The translations under genes and the position numbers were made by a program. The notes below the pieces were generated by a model. The model did not search any database. It was not told the origin of the DNA and worked only from the letters and a program-made list of their open reading frames with translations. Shown here in pieces: positions 22,883 to 23,659 of a DNA stretch of 23,659 nt (its first letter is position 1; every line of letters starts with the position of its first letter). The stretch is from CBFGRV01 sp965651265. Lineage in GTDB: Bacteria > Bacteroidota > Rhodothermia > Rhodothermales > VXPQ01. Where the stretch lies: assembly GCA_965651265.1 (NCBI GenBank), contig CBFGRV010000047.1:1-23659 (forward strand). The letters run 5' to 3'.

Positions 22883-22909
22883 ATTGGCGCAGGAGGGCTG
22901 CGCTCCAAT
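22883..22909. other. hairpin ATTG-GCGCAG...CTGCGC-(TC)-CAAT
   Basis: GCGCAG (22887-22892) and CTGCGC (22898-22903) form a 6-bp stem with a GAGGG loop. Outer ATTG/CAAT arms extend it to 10 bp with a two-base bulge. It lies in the gap between the two minus-strand genes and lacks a U-tract. Confidence 0.5.
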
Positions 22910-22959
22910 GAGCCCACGGATGAGGTAGGTTTGGCCAATGGGTGCGGCCCGAAAGGCTC

Positions 22960-22976
22960 ACTCTTCCGCGAAGAGT
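22960..22976 (-). terminator. possible terminator after the small charged protein gene
   Basis: ACTCTTC-CGC-GAAGAGT is a perfect 7-bp stem with a 3-nt loop, 24 bp after the stop at 23000 on the minus strand. The sequence after it on that strand is GAGCCTTTCGGG, with only a short T run, so termination is uncertain. Confidence 0.4.
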
Positions 22977-22999
22977 TGATCCTTTGGCGACGCGGCCTC

Positions 23000-23287
23000 C
23001 TATCGTTCTCGCGTCAACGCGCCTTCTCCATTGACGGACAGGCGCGGCAGGGGCGCATGCGGGGCGCGGTCTCCGTCGTCGGGCGTCGCATTGCCGCCGC
23101 CGTCGTCGTGGTTGTCGTCGTGATCGGAGCCGCGGAGTCGGCGATAATACTCGCGATAGAAATCCGCGACCTTCTGCGCGGCCGCATCGGCGCGAATAGC
23201 CTGCGCGATGCGTGCGCGGTCGTCGGATGTGAGGGAATCCGGATAACCGACGTACTTCTCGATTAACTCTTCCGTGATTCGTTTCAT
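23000..23287 (-). CDS. small charged protein, possibly anti-sigma-like; function unknown
   Basis: The ATG at 23287 gives 95 aa. The frame extends to an ATG at 23392, but the extra residues look unlike coding sequence. The first 55 residues are helical and charged: MKRITEELIEKYV, LTSDDRARIAQAI and ADFYREYYRRL. This pattern resembles the cytoplasmic heads of short anti-sigma factors, where ELIEKYV/LDGEL is followed by ALxxDPxA. There is no zinc motif, and no transmembrane helix follows, only a low-complexity Asp/Gly/His tail (DHDDNHDDGGG). It precedes the sigma-like gene by 278 bp on the same strand. The function is inferred weakly from that pairing. Confidence 0.55.
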   Translation of the reverse strand: MKRITEELIEKYVGYPDSLTSDDRARIAQAIRADAAAQKVADFYREYYRRLRGSDHDDNHDDGGGNATPDDGDRAPHAPLPRLSVNGEGALTRER

Positions 23288-23489
23288 AATGCGAAGTGCA
23301 GACCCCCGCTGTCGCAATATTTTTAGGATTGAATGCATGAAATCGGGGGACGAGCCCCCGCCGAGGGTGAGAATGTTGTCTGCTTCTCCCATGGTCTGGT
23401 CCGCGACTCAACTTTAAAGTCGTTGCGCCAGGCCGCTCTTCGGAAGCCCGCCGCGGCAAAAAATCTACCTTTAGACGCAAACGGGGCCG

Positions 23490-23637
23490 TTTTTCAAGAC
23501 AGCAGATCCGTCCACGAAGCCCTCGGTAGATCTGCCGATCGACTCCCAGGTCCTCTATTAATGGGTGCTTCTCGGGGAAAGGACCGCGGGCTCGAACCCG
23601 CCGTCCAGCCCATCAGGGGCTCAGGTCTTTTGAAAAA
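23490..23637. other. stem-rich segment resembling a multibranched structured RNA
   Basis: No gene was found in 23288-23659. Outer arms TTTTTCAAGAC (23490-23500) and GTCTTTTGAAAAA (23625-23637) pair over 11 bp with a two-base bulge. Inside are GCAGATC/GATCTGC (23502-23508/23529-23535), a hairpin GGAC-GCGGG-CTCGAA-CCCGC-GTCC with one mismatch (23581-23606), and AGCCC/GGGCT (23607-23611/23617-23621). GGTCCT (23549-23554) could instead pair with AGGACC (23580-23585). Orientation is unknown. The TCGAA-type loop recalls a tRNA T-arm, but no tRNA or tmRNA fits. Confidence 0.45.
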
Positions 23638-23659
23638 TGTCCGTTTCAACAAAGTGTAA

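Noticed and set aside
23575..23615. tRNA or tmRNA 3' end (T-arm-like GCGGG..TCGAA..CCCGC)
   Set aside because: The loop is six, not seven, bases with a five-bp stem. There is no matching D-arm, anticodon arm or acceptor partner, and no tmRNA tag frame was found on either strand.

Overview
The window is GC-rich and bacterial, most likely from a Rhodothermota-like member of the Bacteroidota. The support is: the 5' half of a bacterial 16S rRNA; two large secreted proteins ending in type IX secretion (T9SS) sorting domains; at least one promoter with the Bacteroidota -7 box TAnnTTTG; and few strong Shine-Dalgarno sites. The 16S assignment is from memory of the family, not from a search.

Layout, left to right. 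(1) 1-1240: the 16S rRNA gene leaves the window on the left on the minus strand. It has a canonical promoter (TTGACA-N18-TATATT) and a boxA antitermination site in a leader of about 220 nt. (2) 1241-4459: a kinase-less membrane PASTA protein (+), then minus-strand genes: a secreted Fn3-like protein plus pyrR, and a tmk-fur overlapping pair. (3) 4721-7229: a 12-repeat TPR protein, an intrinsic terminator, and a DUF368/PopT polyprenyl-phosphate transporter. (4) 7284-9746: a T9SS-exported choice-of-anchor B protein, diverging from an OmpA-like lipoprotein. (5) 9805-13558: a tight minus-strand operon aroE - pgeF - GNAT - menC/NSAR. (6) 13616-17249: an FG-GAP T9SS protein with an unusual repeat array on each side, then a 47-bp minisatellite, a structured leader and a SleB-like cell-wall hydrolase. 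(7) 17462-20575: a glutamate/leucine-type dehydrogenase facing an outer-membrane protein across a 14-bp perfect inverted repeat. (8) 20731-23659: a truncated IS630-type HTH protein, a third repeat array, a conserved protein with a sigma-region-2-like N-terminus, a small charged protein, and a stem-rich segment at the right edge.

The most unusual thing here is a family of three intergenic arrays (13710-13910, 15843-16210, 21224-21430). Each is a chain of short dyads, GGAY...RTCC of about 15 bp, separated by spacers of about 9 bp, giving a 24-bp period. Each is capped by CGAAATCC on the left and GGATTTCG on the right, and the caps lie in phase with the dyads as half-modules. The internal units are uniform within an array but differ between arrays, so the layout is kept while the sequence is homogenised locally. 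I do not recognise this family. Two arrays bracket the FG-GAP gene with a 13-bp perfect outer inverted repeat, which raises the possibility of a cassette.

A second idea worth testing is that the pgeF - GNAT - NSAR genes form a peptidoglycan amino-acid editing or D-amino-acid recycling module.
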